From the NCBI RefSeq assembly GCF_024700075.1, contig NZ_JAJONE010000004.1, forward strand, positions 62,001 through 126,000: a stretch of 64,000 nucleotides of DNA, written 5' to 3'. Both the position numbers and the translations under genes were made by a program. Shown here piece after piece: positions 49,786-58,636 of this stretch (position 1 is its first letter; every line of letters begins with the position of its first letter). The notes beneath the pieces were generated by a model, which saw only the letters and a program-made list of their open reading frames with translations, ran no database searches and was not told the origin of the DNA. The stretch is from Hymenobacter sp. J193. Its GTDB lineage: Bacteria > Bacteroidota > Bacteroidia > Cytophagales > Hymenobacteraceae.

Positions 49786-51932
49786 ATGAGCATGATGAGC
49801 GCCCCCCGGCAGCCGGGCAACCAACGCCTGACCGGCTTTTACGTCGGCCTGACCTTTCTCCTGATGGTGCTGGCCGGCGGCGAGTACTACTTTCTGACCC
49901 ACCCGGACCTAGTGGCGGGGGCCACGTCCGCTGCGGGCCCGAAAGCGGGCTTAGGCACCTCAATTACCACCCGTCTGCTGGGCGGGCTGGGGAGCTTCTA
50001 CCGGCGCTACGGCCTTCTGGTTCGCGGTGCGGTGCTGGTAGGAGGGGGGCTGCTGGCCTTGCTGCTGAAAATGCCCCCCGCCCGGCCCGGGCAGCGGCGC
50101 TGGCAGCCCACACAGCTGCAGCTGCGGCGCGTGCAGCTGGCGGCTGCGGGGGGTGGGCTCACTCAGTGGGACGCTGCTGCTGGCCCTGGCCCCGTTTTCG
50201 GCGGGCATCATTGCCTGGCTCTATCCCACGGCCGCCGGGCTGGTTCTGGGCGCGGGCCTGGTTGCGGGTGTGGTGCGGGCCCTGCACAAGACCGAGCGGT
50301 TTGGGCTGCGCACCGAGCGCCAGCAGCAGCAGTCGGAGCACGGCTTTAGCTTGGCCACGACCGATGGGGGCTGGATTAACATTCCCAACCCGTTTCGGGG
50401 CACGCTGGTGCTGGGCGGCGCCGGGGCAGGTAAGTCGTATTCCATCGGGGAACCTTTGATTGAGCAGTTCACGCAGAAGGGCTTTGCCGGCCTCATCTAC
50501 GACTTTAAGTTTCCGGTGCTGGCCGAAGCCGCGCAGAAGGCTTTTGTGCTGGCCGATGCCAAAGCCAGGGCGGCAGGGAAGGAGCCCGCTCAAGTGCAGC
50601 TGCACATCATCAACTTTAAAGACCTGGAACGCAGCGAGCGAGTGAACCCGCTACGGGCCGACAAGATGCCGGTGGTGGCTTATGCCAACGAGTACGCCCG
50701 CGCCATCATGGCCAACCTGAACCCGGAGAGCATCAAAAAGATGGACTTCTTTGACACCAGCGCCAACGCCTTCCTGACGGCCATCATCTGGTTTTACAAG
50801 AAGAACTTTCCCACGTTCTGCACCCTGCCCCACGTGGTGAACACGGCCCTGCACCCGGACTTTACCCACGTGCTGAGCATGCTCGACTCGGACCCCGAGT
50901 GCGGGGACATGGTGCGCTCCATCACCACGGCCGTCAAGCAGCGGGCCGAGAAGCAGGTGGCCGGCGTCATTGCCTCGCTGCAGATTGTGCTCACCCGCAT
51001 TAACTCACCGGAAATTGCCTGGGTGCTCACGCCGGACGAGGCGAGAGGGGGAGGGGTTCAGCCTGGAGCTGAACGACAAGAAAGCCCCCAAGGTACTAGT
51101 GGTAGGCAACGACCCCACACTCAAGGAAACCTTCTCGCCGGTCATCAGCTGCATCGTAGCAGTGGCCCTGAAGCTAATGAACCAGCAGCACAAGCACCCG
51201 AGCTACGTGTTCCTCGACGAGGCCGCTACCATCTACGTGCCCAACCTGGAGGTGATACCGGCCACGGCGCGCAGCAACAAGGTGGCCATGATTTACATGA
51301 CCCAGGACCTGAGCCAGATGATTGACGCTTATGGCCGGGAGAAGATGCAGGTGATGGTGAGCAACCTTAACAATCAGTTTTTCGGCAAGGTCAATTCGCT
51401 AGAGACAGCCAAGTTCGTGTCTGAGCTTGTGGGCAAGGAAGACCGGGAGATGGTATCGGCCAGCCTGGGCCGCAGCCAGAGCGGCGGCGCCCGCGGCGCG
51501 GGCAGCAGCAGCAACCAGAGCGTGAGTTGGCAGGAACGCAACCTCGTGCGCCTGCAGGACACCATTACCCTGGAGACGGGAGAATTTATCGGGCAGACCG
51601 TGGAAACGGAGCAGCCCTTTTTCCAGGGGAAAGTGGCGCGTCAGGCCACGCCAGGCAATTACCCGCTGCACCCCTTGGCCACGTTCGAGGGCGGGCCGGC
51701 GCCGGTACTGGAAGCGTCGCCGGCAGGGAAGGAGCCCAGCCAGGACTGGCTGAGCCAGCGCCGGGCGGCGCGGCAGGCCGGGAGCCAGCCCGCAGCCGAG
51801 GCGGTCGGCGCCCTGCAGGCCGTCATTCAGGCCAACTTTGCCCTGATACGCGAGGACGTGGCCGGCATCGTCGGGCAGTACGCCAACACCCTCAAGCCGG
51901 GCCAGATGCCGGACAATGAGCCCATGCTTTAG
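49786..51932 (+). pseudogene. Type IV coupling protein (VirD4/MobC-like), two frameshifts
   Basis: ATG at 49786 begins MSMMSAPRQPGNQRLTGFYV, with transmembrane helices at about 15-35 and 72-92. At 50148-50153 a G6 run has one base too many: removing it joins LAAAG to VGSLSGTLLLALAPFSAGII. A second one-base excess in the G5 run at 51047-51051 joins DEARGE to GFSLELNDKKAPKVLVVGND. The restored protein of about 714 residues has Walker A LGGAGAGKSYS, Walker B YVFLDEAATIYVPN, and TARSNKVAMIYMTQDLSQMI, typical of TraG/VirD4 coupling proteins. The frame slips may be sequencing errors, otherwise transfer would be lost. Confidence 0.75.
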
Positions 51933-52008
51933 GCGGTATTTGAGGCACCTTCAGGGCCGGTTTTTTGTTAATTAAATGCCTCTAGTTCCTCCCATTTACG
52001 TATTTTGC

Positions 52009-52266
52009 ATGATGGAAACGCCCGCCTATCCGACCCCGCAGTTTGGCCCCCGCGAGCAGACCCGCGAGCAGCGGCAGTTCATCATTAGCCAGTCGCTGGG
52101 CATCACCCGCAGCCAGGGTCCCTATGAAGTGCCGGAGTGGCAGGCCGCGCTCCACGAGCAGTATATAGATGGGCTGGTTGACTTGGATTACGTGGGGGCG
52201 CGCCACGACGAATACCGCGCTCAGCTCATCGCGAGCCAGGCGCCTGCCGCCGCGGCAAGCAAGTAA
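52009..52266 (+). CDS. VbhA-like antitoxin
   Basis: Start at 52009 (or the next ATG at 52012) gives 85 residues, an upstream start at 51976 is less likely. The core LGITRSQGPYEVPEWQAALH and EQYIDGLVDLDYVGARHDEY resembles VbhA antitoxins of Fic proteins. The usual inhibitory motif (S/T)xxxE(G/N) is not clean: the Glu is replaced near RSQG. It lies 92 bp before the Fic gene in the same direction. Antitoxin function is inferred from context and pattern. Confidence 0.6.
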   Translation: MMETPAYPTPQFGPREQTREQRQFIISQSLGITRSQGPYEVPEWQAALHEQYIDGLVDLDYVGARHDEYRAQLIASQAPAAAASK

Positions 52267-52358
52267 TTCTCTTTCGCAACACCTCAGCCCGGCCACCAGC
52301 GCCGCGCGGTTTTGCCCCCGGCGTTATTCGGTTACCGAGCGCCGGGTACTGCACGTTT

Positions 52359-53699
52359 ATGACTGACCGCTTCACCAATCCGGAAACCGGCGTTTTCCAC
52401 AACCGGCTCGGCCTCACCGATGCTGACGAGCTGGACCGGGAAACCAAGCGCCTTTCCCTGCGCCGGCTCGCGGAGTTGGCCGCCGGCCGCGGCCCGCAAG
52501 GCGACAGCTTTGATGCCGCGCGGCTGCGCGCGACGCACCAGTACCTTTTCCAGGACACATTTGAGTGGGCCGGCCAGACCCGCCGGGAGGGTACTTTTCA
52601 AGGAGTCAAGGCGGCCGACCTGCCGGGTATCGAGCGGCCCATGCACTTCGCGCCTTATGAGCGTATTGACGAGCGTTTGAACGCGCTGGGTGAGCAACTC
52701 AAGCAGGAAAACAACCTCAAGGGCTTGCCCACCCCGGCCGCGTTTGCCGAGCGGGCGGCCTACTACTTTGACCACTACAACCACGTGCACGCCTTCCGCG
52801 AGGGCAACGGGCGCACGCTTCAGGCCGCATTCAGTGAGCTGGCGCAGCAGGCGGGCTACCGGGTTGACTTTGCCCAGGAGCACGAAAAACTTAACCCAGC
52901 CCGGGACCAGGGTATTGTGAGTATGCACGGGGCGCTTCACCGCGAGAAGGACTTGCAGGCCCTACGTGACTTGTTTGCCCGCAACACCACGCCCCTGCCC
53001 GGGCCGGAAGCCGAGTTGGCCCGCCACTCCAGTCAGGTCCGCCCCCTGCCCGACGGACCGACCCCCGCGGTCCGGCAGATAGAGCAGCTGCGCGAACTGG
53101 TGGCCGCCACCCCGGCCCTGCAGCAGCTGGTGGCCGGCGTGGACTACCGGCGCAACCAGCGCGCGGACGCCTTGCTGAGCCAGGTGCTCGACATCGACCG
53201 CAACCCGCAGGCCGGCGTGGTCCAGCACGGAGCCGGCCTGCAACAACTGCTACAGGAGGTAGTGCAGGATAAACGCTTTCAGGACCCGGAGTCCAAACGC
53301 GAGGCTGCCCGTTTTGGGGCTGCGCTGGCAGTTATGCAGCCCCCGGTGCCAAGTAAGGAAGTTGCTTCCACGCCGGCTTTACCGGTTACCAGCTCAGCGC
53401 CCGCGGGAACAGCCGCTTTTGTGCAGGCCGCCAAACAGTTGGTGGAAGGGTTGGAAGAACAGGGCTACCCCGGGCCGGCGGATTCCTTGTCGCGGGCCGC
53501 CAAGGCCGTGGAGAAATCATCTTACCTGGGCGGGGCTAACCTACAGGCAGTGGCCGAGGCATTGACCAGAGCCGAAAAGATACCGGCATTGGCCGACGAT
53601 GCCGCCACCCTGCGGGGGGCTGGGCGCAGTTTGCAGGAAGCACAGCGCATCGCCTCGCTACCGCCGCCCGGCCGTGAACATGAAGGCCCGGAACGGTAA
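52359..53699 (+). CDS. Fic-domain protein with long C-terminal extension
   Basis: The 446-residue protein has a Fic domain in residues 30-210 with the motif HAFREGNGRTLQ at about 144-155. The canonical form is HPFx(D/E)GNGRxxR, so Pro is Ala and the last Arg is Gln. The N-terminal flap KGVKAADLPGIERPMHFAPY-like segment (TFQGVKAADLPGIERP) is typical of the VbhT/BepA type. The about 230-residue C-terminal extension is helical, Ala/Gln-rich, and has no known domain (IEQLRELVAATPALQQLVAG, GAGLQQLLQEVVQDKRFQD). In Bartonella VbhT the corresponding region is a BID secretion domain. Here the role is unknown. Confidence 0.75.
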   Translation: MTDRFTNPETGVFHNRLGLTDADELDRETKRLSLRRLAELAAGRGPQGDSFDAARLRATHQYLFQDTFEWAGQTRREGTFQGVKAADLPGIERPMHFAPYERIDERLNALGEQLKQENNLKGLPTPAAFAERAAYYFDHYNHVHAFREGNGRTLQAAFSELAQQAGYRVDFAQEHEKLNPARDQGIVSMHGALHREKDLQALRDLFARNTTPLPGPEAELARHSSQVRPLPDGPTPAVRQIEQLRELVAATPALQQLVAGVDYRRNQRADALLSQVLDIDRNPQAGVVQHGAGLQQLLQEVVQDKRFQDPESKREAARFGAALAVMQPPVPSKEVASTPALPVTSSAPAGTAAFVQAAKQLVEGLEEQGYPGPADSLSRAAKAVEKSSYLGGANLQAVAEALTRAEKIPALADDAATLRGAGRSLQEAQRIASLPPPGREHEGPER

Positions 53700-53737
53700 G
53701 CACCCGCCATCTCCGCACGTAATCCCAAACCAGACCC

Positions 53738-54049
53738 ATGGATTTATACATAGAAGCCGAGTACGAAGCGGCCAGCTGGGAGCTGGAACAATTGCTGGAC
53801 CAGTGGCCCCAGCAAGCGGAGCGCACGCTTACGCTGCTGGCAGCAATCGAAGAATTCTTTCGGCAGGGCGCTTGCCATTGGCCCGAGCCAGTACCCGCGC
53901 GCCTGCCCGAAGGGCCGGTTGAGAAAGCACGTCGGGCCCGGGCATGGGCCCACCGGGAAAATCCTGCGCTGGCCCGGCAGTACCTTTTCAACTTAGCCCA
54001 GGCCAAAGAGGCCTTAACCATCCGGGAAAGCCAAGCGAAGAGCGGATAA
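53738..54049 (+). CDS. Small hypothetical protein downstream of Fic
   Basis: The 103-residue protein is acidic and helical at the N-terminus (LYIEAEYEAASWELEQLLDQ) and Ala/Arg-rich at the C-terminus (VEKARRARAWAHRENPALAR). No family is recognised. It starts 38 bp after the Fic stop in the same direction and may be co-transcribed. A role in the Fic pathway is only suggested by position. Confidence 0.5.
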   Translation: MDLYIEAEYEAASWELEQLLDQWPQQAERTLTLLAAIEEFFRQGACHWPEPVPARLPEGPVEKARRARAWAHRENPALARQYLFNLAQAKEALTIRESQAKSG

Positions 54050-54087
54050 GCCACAATTGACTGCGGCCAACTGCTACCTTGCCACTG

Positions 54088-54285
54088 ATGAAGGACGATG
54101 AACTTGAGTTTTTGCAGGAACAGCTGGAGGCAACCGAGTTGCTGCCCTGTGCCACTTGCCGGCAGGAAACGCTACACGCCCATGTAGAGGTGCTGGAGCG
54201 CTATGCTCACGCCACGGAGTTGCTGATGGAATGCACCGCCTGTGGCACTCGCCGTACCTGGATGCAGCTCGAAACGCCAGAGTAG
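54088..54285 (+). CDS. Small zinc-ribbon-like protein
   Basis: ATG at 54088 gives 65 residues with CATCRQET and CTACGTRR pairs (CxxC...CxxC) spaced by 31 residues, fitting a zinc ribbon. A TTG nine bases earlier is possible. A TACCTTG box at 54075-54081 lies 13 bases before the ATG, suggesting a leaderless mRNA. Function is unknown. Such ribbons often bind nucleic acid or RNA polymerase. Confidence 0.55.
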   Translation: MKDDELEFLQEQLEATELLPCATCRQETLHAHVEVLERYAHATELLMECTACGTRRTWMQLETPE

Positions 54286-54337
54286 CATTCAGGCCGGCAG
54301 CAACGCGTGCTGGCCCAAAACACCCATACTCTTTCAA

Positions 54338-55180
54338 ATGGCAAAGCTTTTAACGTTTACGCACTTTCAAGACTTCCTGGACCATAACCAAAAGCATCTG
54401 GAAGCGCACTTTTACGTCTACTTCCACGTGTTTAAGCTGCTACCCCGGCTGCGAAGCAAGGAATCAGGCGTTTTCAACGCTTACAACATCGTGGACGAAG
54501 ACGGCCACCAAATAATAGCCCTGCACGTCACGGGTAGTTATTATCTGTTCAGCTTTGGGTGGACGGCCCCGATGCTGGACTTATTGGCTGCGCAGGTAGA
54601 TGTTGGCAACTGCAAGCAGGACTTTCAGTTTCTAGGGCAGCGCGACTTGATTGTTGAGCTACTGCAAAGGCACGACTGCCAGTGGCGGGTGTTCAAGGAA
54701 CGGCTCGTCTACCAATGTGATGAAGTGTTGGGCAAAAGCCATGTACCTAATGCCAGCGTTGAAAATGGCAGCTTGGAGGACGTGCATGCGCTGACTGAAA
54801 TGACGCTAGCGTTTGATGCGGACGAATATCCCGACAAGCCTTCCCGGGATGAGGACAAGGCGTTTGGGCAGGTGCTGTACGGAATTGAGAATAATGGCTT
54901 GTTCGTGGTCAAAAGTCAAGGCGAGGTCTGCTGCATGCTGCAGGTGATGGAAACCGAGGAGTTTAATAACCCCCTGCTGGGCAGCTTGTACACGCTGCCG
55001 GAACACCGGAATAAAGGGTATGCTTCCTTGCTGCTGAGGACAGTGACCAACGGGCTGTTGCAGCACAGGGCTGAGGTTTGCGGTTTGCTCTCAGATATCA
55101 CCAATCCCGCTTCCAATAAAGCTTTTATAAACGTGGGGTACCGTCCCATCTACCATTGGGTTAATGTCATAATGGGCTGA
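54338..55180 (+). CDS. GNAT-family N-acetyltransferase
   Basis: The 280-residue protein has an N-terminal domain of about 130 residues (FYVYFHVFKLLPRLRSKESG, VTGSYYLFSFGWTAPMLDLL) and a C-terminal FR47-like GNAT domain with VKSQGEVCCMLQVMETEEFN, LGSLYTLPEHRNKGYASLLL (the acetyl-CoA-binding RNKGYA loop) and NPASNKAFINVGYRPIYHWV. Substrate is unknown. It has a -7-like TACTCTTT box 11 bases before its ATG and lies alone between the plasmid maintenance genes and the mer-like operon. Acetyltransfer is firm by fold pattern. Confidence 0.75.
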   Translation: MAKLLTFTHFQDFLDHNQKHLEAHFYVYFHVFKLLPRLRSKESGVFNAYNIVDEDGHQIIALHVTGSYYLFSFGWTAPMLDLLAAQVDVGNCKQDFQFLGQRDLIVELLQRHDCQWRVFKERLVYQCDEVLGKSHVPNASVENGSLEDVHALTEMTLAFDADEYPDKPSRDEDKAFGQVLYGIENNGLFVVKSQGEVCCMLQVMETEEFNNPLLGSLYTLPEHRNKGYASLLLRTVTNGLLQHRAEVCGLLSDITNPASNKAFINVGYRPIYHWVNVIMG

Positions 55181-55244
55181 ACCAGTCGATAGATTAACCG
55201 GCATAAACTTATTGGCGGGACGATAAGGGAGACGTATTTTAGCG

Positions 55245-55273
55245 TTTGCTTAAATAAGAAAACACTACCTTTG
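55245..55273 (+). promoter_or_regulatory. Promoter of the ArsR/MerTP operon
   Basis: TTTG at 55245-55248 and the consensus -7 box TACCTTTG at 55266-55273 are separated by 17 bp, just before the ArsR gene. The -33 element lies in TTTTAGCGTTTGCTTAAA (55237-55254), a partly symmetrical stretch that could be the ArsR operator. Confidence 0.6.
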
Positions 55274-55287
55274 TTGAAATTCAGGTT

Positions 55288-55665
55288 ATGACCTCACCTA
55301 CTTGCATTCGGGTTTTTGCTGATACTGCCCACATTGAACAGAGCAAACACCGCTTGGCCGCCGCCGAGCCGGAGCTGCAGTCACTGGCAGCCGTGTTGGC
55401 ACTGGCCGGCAACGAGGTACGCCTGAAAATGCTGTTTCTGCTGCTGGACAAGCAGCAGCTGTGCGTGTGTGACTTAGCCGACGTGCTGCAGATGAACGTG
55501 TCGGCCATCTCCCAGCACCTGCGCAAGCTCAAGGACGGGGGGGTGATACAGGCCCGCAAAGTAGGGCAAACGGTATTTTACTCGCTGTCGGCGGCGCATT
55601 TGTCCGTGCTGCAGCCGCTGCTGACTCCGGCATCCACCTCTGCTTCCCTCACACCTGCCCGATGA
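55288..55665 (+). CDS. ArsR-family metal-responsive repressor
   Basis: The 125-residue protein is a winged-helix ArsR/SmtB regulator: LAGNEVRLKMLFLLLDKQQL, then LCVCDLADVLQMNVSAISQH with CVC in the recognition area of ArsR/CadC/mercury-type sensors, and QHLRKLKDGGVIQARKVGQT with YSLS. The CVC pair plus N-terminal Cys (SPTC) could bind mercury, cadmium, lead or arsenic. The stop overlaps the MerTP start by 4 bp. In Bacteroidota, mercury operons use ArsR-type rather than MerR-type regulators, which fits here. Confidence 0.88.
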   Translation: MTSPTCIRVFADTAHIEQSKHRLAAAEPELQSLAAVLALAGNEVRLKMLFLLLDKQQLCVCDLADVLQMNVSAISQHLRKLKDGGVIQARKVGQTVFYSLSAAHLSVLQPLLTPASTSASLTPAR

Positions 55666-56291
55666 ATTCCACACCCGCTACTCCCACCAAGTCCCTGGCC
55701 GGCACGGGCCTGCTGGCCGCCCTCGCCGCTTCGCTGTGCTGCATTACCCCGCTGCTGGCCATTGTGGGCGGGCTGGGCGGCGTGGCCAGCACGTTTGCCT
55801 GGCTGGAACCGTTGCGCCCCTATCTCATTGCCCTGACCGTTGGCGTGCTGGGCTTCGCTTGGTTTCAGCACCTGCGACCCGCGCCCACGGCAGCCGATGA
55901 CTGCGGCTGCCCCGTGCCGGCCAAGCCTTCGCTGATGCAGTCGCGAGGCTTTCTGGCTACAATCACCGTGCTGGCCGCGCTGCTGCTGGCCTTTCCCTAC
56001 TACGGAGCGCGGTTCTACCCATCGGCAGCTCCCCAGCCCGTGGTGGCCACCAGCGCGGCCCCGGTGCTGCAAACCAGTTCCTACCGCATCGGCGGCATGA
56101 CCTGCGAGGCCTGCGCCCGCCACGTCGAGCACGACGTGCAGCAGCTGCCGGGAGTGCAAAGTGTGCAAGTGTCCTACGAGCAGGGCACTGCCCAGGTCCG
56201 CTTCAATGCGGCCGTAACCCCGGCAGCCAAGGTCGAGAAAACCATCAACGGCACGGGTTATTCGGTGCTGAATCCTTCCGCCACCCGTTAA
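55662..56291 (+). CDS. MerTP: mercury transporter fused to MerP-like HMA
   Basis: The 209-residue protein has MerT-like helices (LLAALAASLCCITPLLAIVG with the vicinal CC, GGVASTFAWLEPLRPYLIAL and a CGCPV loop) and a C-terminal HMA domain with GGMTCEACARHVEHDVQQLP at about 143-162. The fusion of MerT and MerP is known in Bacteroidota. It would bring Hg(II) into the cell for reduction. No mercuric reductase is in this window. The LpdA-type protein at 60440 is too distant and too ordinary to stand in without evidence. Confidence 0.85.
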   Translation: MNSTPATPTKSLAGTGLLAALAASLCCITPLLAIVGGLGGVASTFAWLEPLRPYLIALTVGVLGFAWFQHLRPAPTAADDCGCPVPAKPSLMQSRGFLATITVLAALLLAFPYYGARFYPSAAPQPVVATSAAPVLQTSSYRIGGMTCEACARHVEHDVQQLPGVQSVQVSYEQGTAQVRFNAAVTPAAKVEKTINGTGYSVLNPSATR

Positions 56292-56301
56292 GCGCCTTTC
56301 C

Positions 56302-56547
56302 ATGATTCCAATAACGCCTTCTACCCCCGCGCCCACCGTGACGCTGACTTCGGTGCTGACTTGCCCGGTGTGCCAGCACGCGCAGGCCGAGCAGATGCCG
56401 ACCGACGCCTGCCAGTGGTTTTACGAATGCACCAGCTGCCACACGGTGCTTAAGCCCCTGGCCGGCGACTGCTGCGTGTACTGCTCCTACGGCACCGTGC
56501 CCTGCCCGCCCATCCAAACCGCCGGCCCGAAAGGCTGCTGCGGTTAA
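56302..56547 (+). CDS. GDCCVxC domain-containing protein
   Basis: The 81-residue protein has CPVCQH near residue 20, CTSCHTVLKP near 43, GDCCVYCSYGTVPCPPIQ at about 53-70 and a CC near the end. GDCCVxC proteins accompany mercury and related operons. In some bacteria the motif contains selenocysteine, here all positions are Cys codons. It is last in the operon after MerTP (10 bp spacer). Function is unknown, possible Zn-ribbon-like Hg binding. Confidence 0.85.
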   Translation: MIPITPSTPAPTVTLTSVLTCPVCQHAQAEQMPTDACQWFYECTSCHTVLKPLAGDCCVYCSYGTVPCPPIQTAGPKGCCG

Positions 56548-56557
56548 GCGGCCCGGA

Positions 56558-57004
56558 CTAGCGGGCAAACGCCGGCGCAAGAACCCAGCCGTTGCCCAGC
56601 AATCGCACGCTGGCGCACGCCGGGCCGCCATCCCGGGCTTGTCCGTGGATGGAAGCCTGCAGGACAAGTCCGGGGCTGCTCAAGGTTTGCTCCAGCATCT
56701 CGGGCGTGAGCGTAGGCAACGGAACTTTCGCCCGGCGCGTCCAGCACGAATTGACCTGACCAGCGGAGGTGCCCGCATTCACGTAAAGAAACCGTCCGCT
56801 TACCGGGCCTTGCACCCCCGGTCCGGTGAGCCGGGGCTGCACTTCGCCCTTAGGAAAGCTAACCGTCAACGAAACCTCGAAGACGAGCCGCTCCGGGGTC
56901 CACACCACCGGCAAAATCAGTTCTCCATTCCCCTGCTGCACGGCCATCTGCACACCCACGGGCGCATCAAGTACCTGCAGCTGAAAAAGTAGGAGTTGCT
57001 TCAT
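56558..57004 (-). CDS. DUF5990 protein
   Basis: The 148-residue protein matches the DUF5990 pattern: LQVLDAPVGVQMAVQQGNGE, LVFEVSLTVSFPKGEVQPRL, GPGVQGPVSGRFLYVNAGTS and GQVNSCWTRRAKVPLPTLTP. It is a small beta-rich domain of unknown function often found near stress or transfer genes. It is convergent with the GDCCVxC gene. A minus-strand TACCTTGC (57016-57009) lies 12 bases before the ATG, so the mRNA may be leaderless. Confidence 0.7.
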   Translation of the reverse strand: MKQLLLFQLQVLDAPVGVQMAVQQGNGELILPVVWTPERLVFEVSLTVSFPKGEVQPRLTGPGVQGPVSGRFLYVNAGTSAGQVNSCWTRRAKVPLPTLTPEMLEQTLSSPGLVLQASIHGQARDGGPACASVRLLGNGWVLAPAFAR

Positions 57005-57099
57005 GTCAGCAAGGTAGAGCTTTCATGGACTACCATTCGCCCCTTGATTAGATGGGGCACAAACCGCAAGGGGCTTTTGCGCTAACGCATGCCTTTAGG

Positions 57100-57462
57100 C
57101 TAAGTGTATTGGGTCAACAGATGCTGCAGGTCGGCCGGAACGGGCATGGGCTGCTCGGCTTTGACGTTGGCACCCCCGGTATTGCCCGTAGGCACTTGCC
57201 CGACTAGCGAGCCCAGAAAGCCAAACACGATGCGGGGCAATTGCCCTATGATTTCGCGCAGGTTTCGGGTGCGCAGGCCGTGCAGCAGCATAAGCAGGTG
57301 CACGTGCGTGTGGGACATAGCCCAACGCTGGCCCAGCACGTGGGCCCGCTCCAAATGATGAAACGCACCGGCCGCGTCCTGCCGGGCGTAGGCCACCCGG
57401 GCGGCCTGCAATTCCCGCTGAAAGTGAGGCCGCAGTGACGGAGGGAGACGAAGGGGGTGCAT
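57100..57462 (-). CDS. DUF3703 protein
   Basis: ATG at 57462 gives 120 residues (an upstream start would extend over an AT-rich leader). The sequence LRPHFQRELQAARVAYARQD and HHLERAHVLGQRWAMSHTHV, HVHLLMLLHGLRTRNLREII fits DUF3703, a His-rich helical family frequently found in mercury, copper and cadmium resistance regions. Function is unknown. Metal binding by the HxHxH residues is plausible. Confidence 0.78.
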   Translation of the reverse strand: MHPLRLPPSLRPHFQRELQAARVAYARQDAAGAFHHLERAHVLGQRWAMSHTHVHLLMLLHGLRTRNLREIIGQLPRIVFGFLGSLVGQVPTGNTGGANVKAEQPMPVPADLQHLLTQYT

Positions 57463-57652
57463 GGCTTTGGAAAGTAGAGAATTACGTAACAAAAATAACT
57501 GTTAAGTAAGGCAGCACCGCTGAAATTCCGTGGTCCTACCCCGGACTGGGCCCACCTCATGGCGGGCAAGGTTTCCTCGATATTCCCTTGAGCCCGCAAC
57601 CCAAAACGGATGCCTGTGGCGTAGGTATCGTTGCTAATTTAAAGCCTTTGTC

Positions 57653-58636
57653 ATGATGCGTGGTCTTTGCGGGGTAGTATTCGTGCTTGGGCTCGTGCCA
57701 CTGGGTGCCCAGGCCCAGCTCCCCACGGACAGCACCCGGGTCAGCGAAGACCGGTTGCTTGAATACTCCTTTGCCAACGACGCGTTTCTACGAACCGACT
57801 ACTACTACACCCAAGGCATGACGTTGCTGCTGGTAAGCCCGGGCCTGCAACGCTCCCCGGTGAACCGGATTCTGGGGCCGGTGCCGGCGGGTAGTACCCT
57901 GCACCACGGTATCCGCCTGCACTACGACGGCTTTACGCCCCTGCGCATCCAGGACCCCTCTATTCGCGTTGGGGACCGGCCCTACGCCTCCTACATCTTC
58001 GCCGACCTGCTGCGCGTGGCCACGCACCCCGGCCGGCGGCTGCGGTTGACCACAGCCCTAAACGTGGGCATTCTGGGTCCGCCAGCGGGCGCCAAAGGCT
58101 TCCAAACCAAGTTTCACGAACTGCTCGGCGCCCCGACGCCCCGCGGCTGGGACTACCAGGTGCAAACCGACGTGGTGCTGGGGTGCGAGGCCCGGCTGGA
58201 GAAGCAGCTGCTGGCCCTGGGGCGAGTGGCCGAACTCAACGGTTCGGCCAGTGCTTCGCTGGGGACGCTGCAAACTTACGCGGCCGCGGGCACTACCCTG
58301 CGGGTGGGCTGGCGCCAGCCCACGTTCGAGGGGCTTGGCGTCGCAAGCCGGGCAACTCGTTGCCCGCACGGACGGGTGCAGGCCTACGGGCAGGCGCAGG
58401 TTGAAGGCCGCTTGGTAGGCTACAATGCCACCCTGCAGGGTGGGCTCTTCAATCGCCGCAATCCCTATGTGCTGCCGGCGTCGGCCGTGAGCCGGGCGGT
58501 GGCGCAGAGTACCGGCACGCTGGGACTTGGCTACGCGGGCGTGCGCGTGGAAACGGCCCTGACCTGGATTTCACCAGAGTTCACGGGCGCCCGCACCCAC
58601 CGATGGACCACCATCAGCATCCGAGTGGCTTTTTAA
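57653..58636 (+). CDS. LpxR-like outer membrane lipid A deacylase
   Basis: The 327-residue protein has a signal peptide (MMRGLCGVVFVLGLVPLGAQ) and a barrel with YSFANDAFLRTDYYYTQGMT, RLHYDGFTPLRIQDPSIRVG and DRPYASYIFADLLRVA, fitting the DUF2219/LpxR family (FxNDxFxxTDxxYTxG; GDRPYAxY). It removes 3'-acyl chains of lipid A in Salmonella. It lies alone between the DUF3703 and DUF305 genes, a surprising place for it. The metal context may be coincidental. Confidence 0.78.
   Translation: MMRGLCGVVFVLGLVPLGAQAQLPTDSTRVSEDRLLEYSFANDAFLRTDYYYTQGMTLLLVSPGLQRSPVNRILGPVPAGSTLHHGIRLHYDGFTPLRIQDPSIRVGDRPYASYIFADLLRVATHPGRRLRLTTALNVGILGPPAGAKGFQTKFHELLGAPTPRGWDYQVQTDVVLGCEARLEKQLLALGRVAELNGSASASLGTLQTYAAAGTTLRVGWRQPTFEGLGVASRATRCPHGRVQAYGQAQVEGRLVGYNATLQGGLFNRRNPYVLPASAVSRAVAQSTGTLGLGYAGVRVETALTWISPEFTGARTHRWTTISIRVAF

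Noticed and set aside
56302..56547. Selenoprotein form of the GDCCVxC protein
   Set aside because: All motif positions are TGC/TGT codons and no in-frame TGA occurs.
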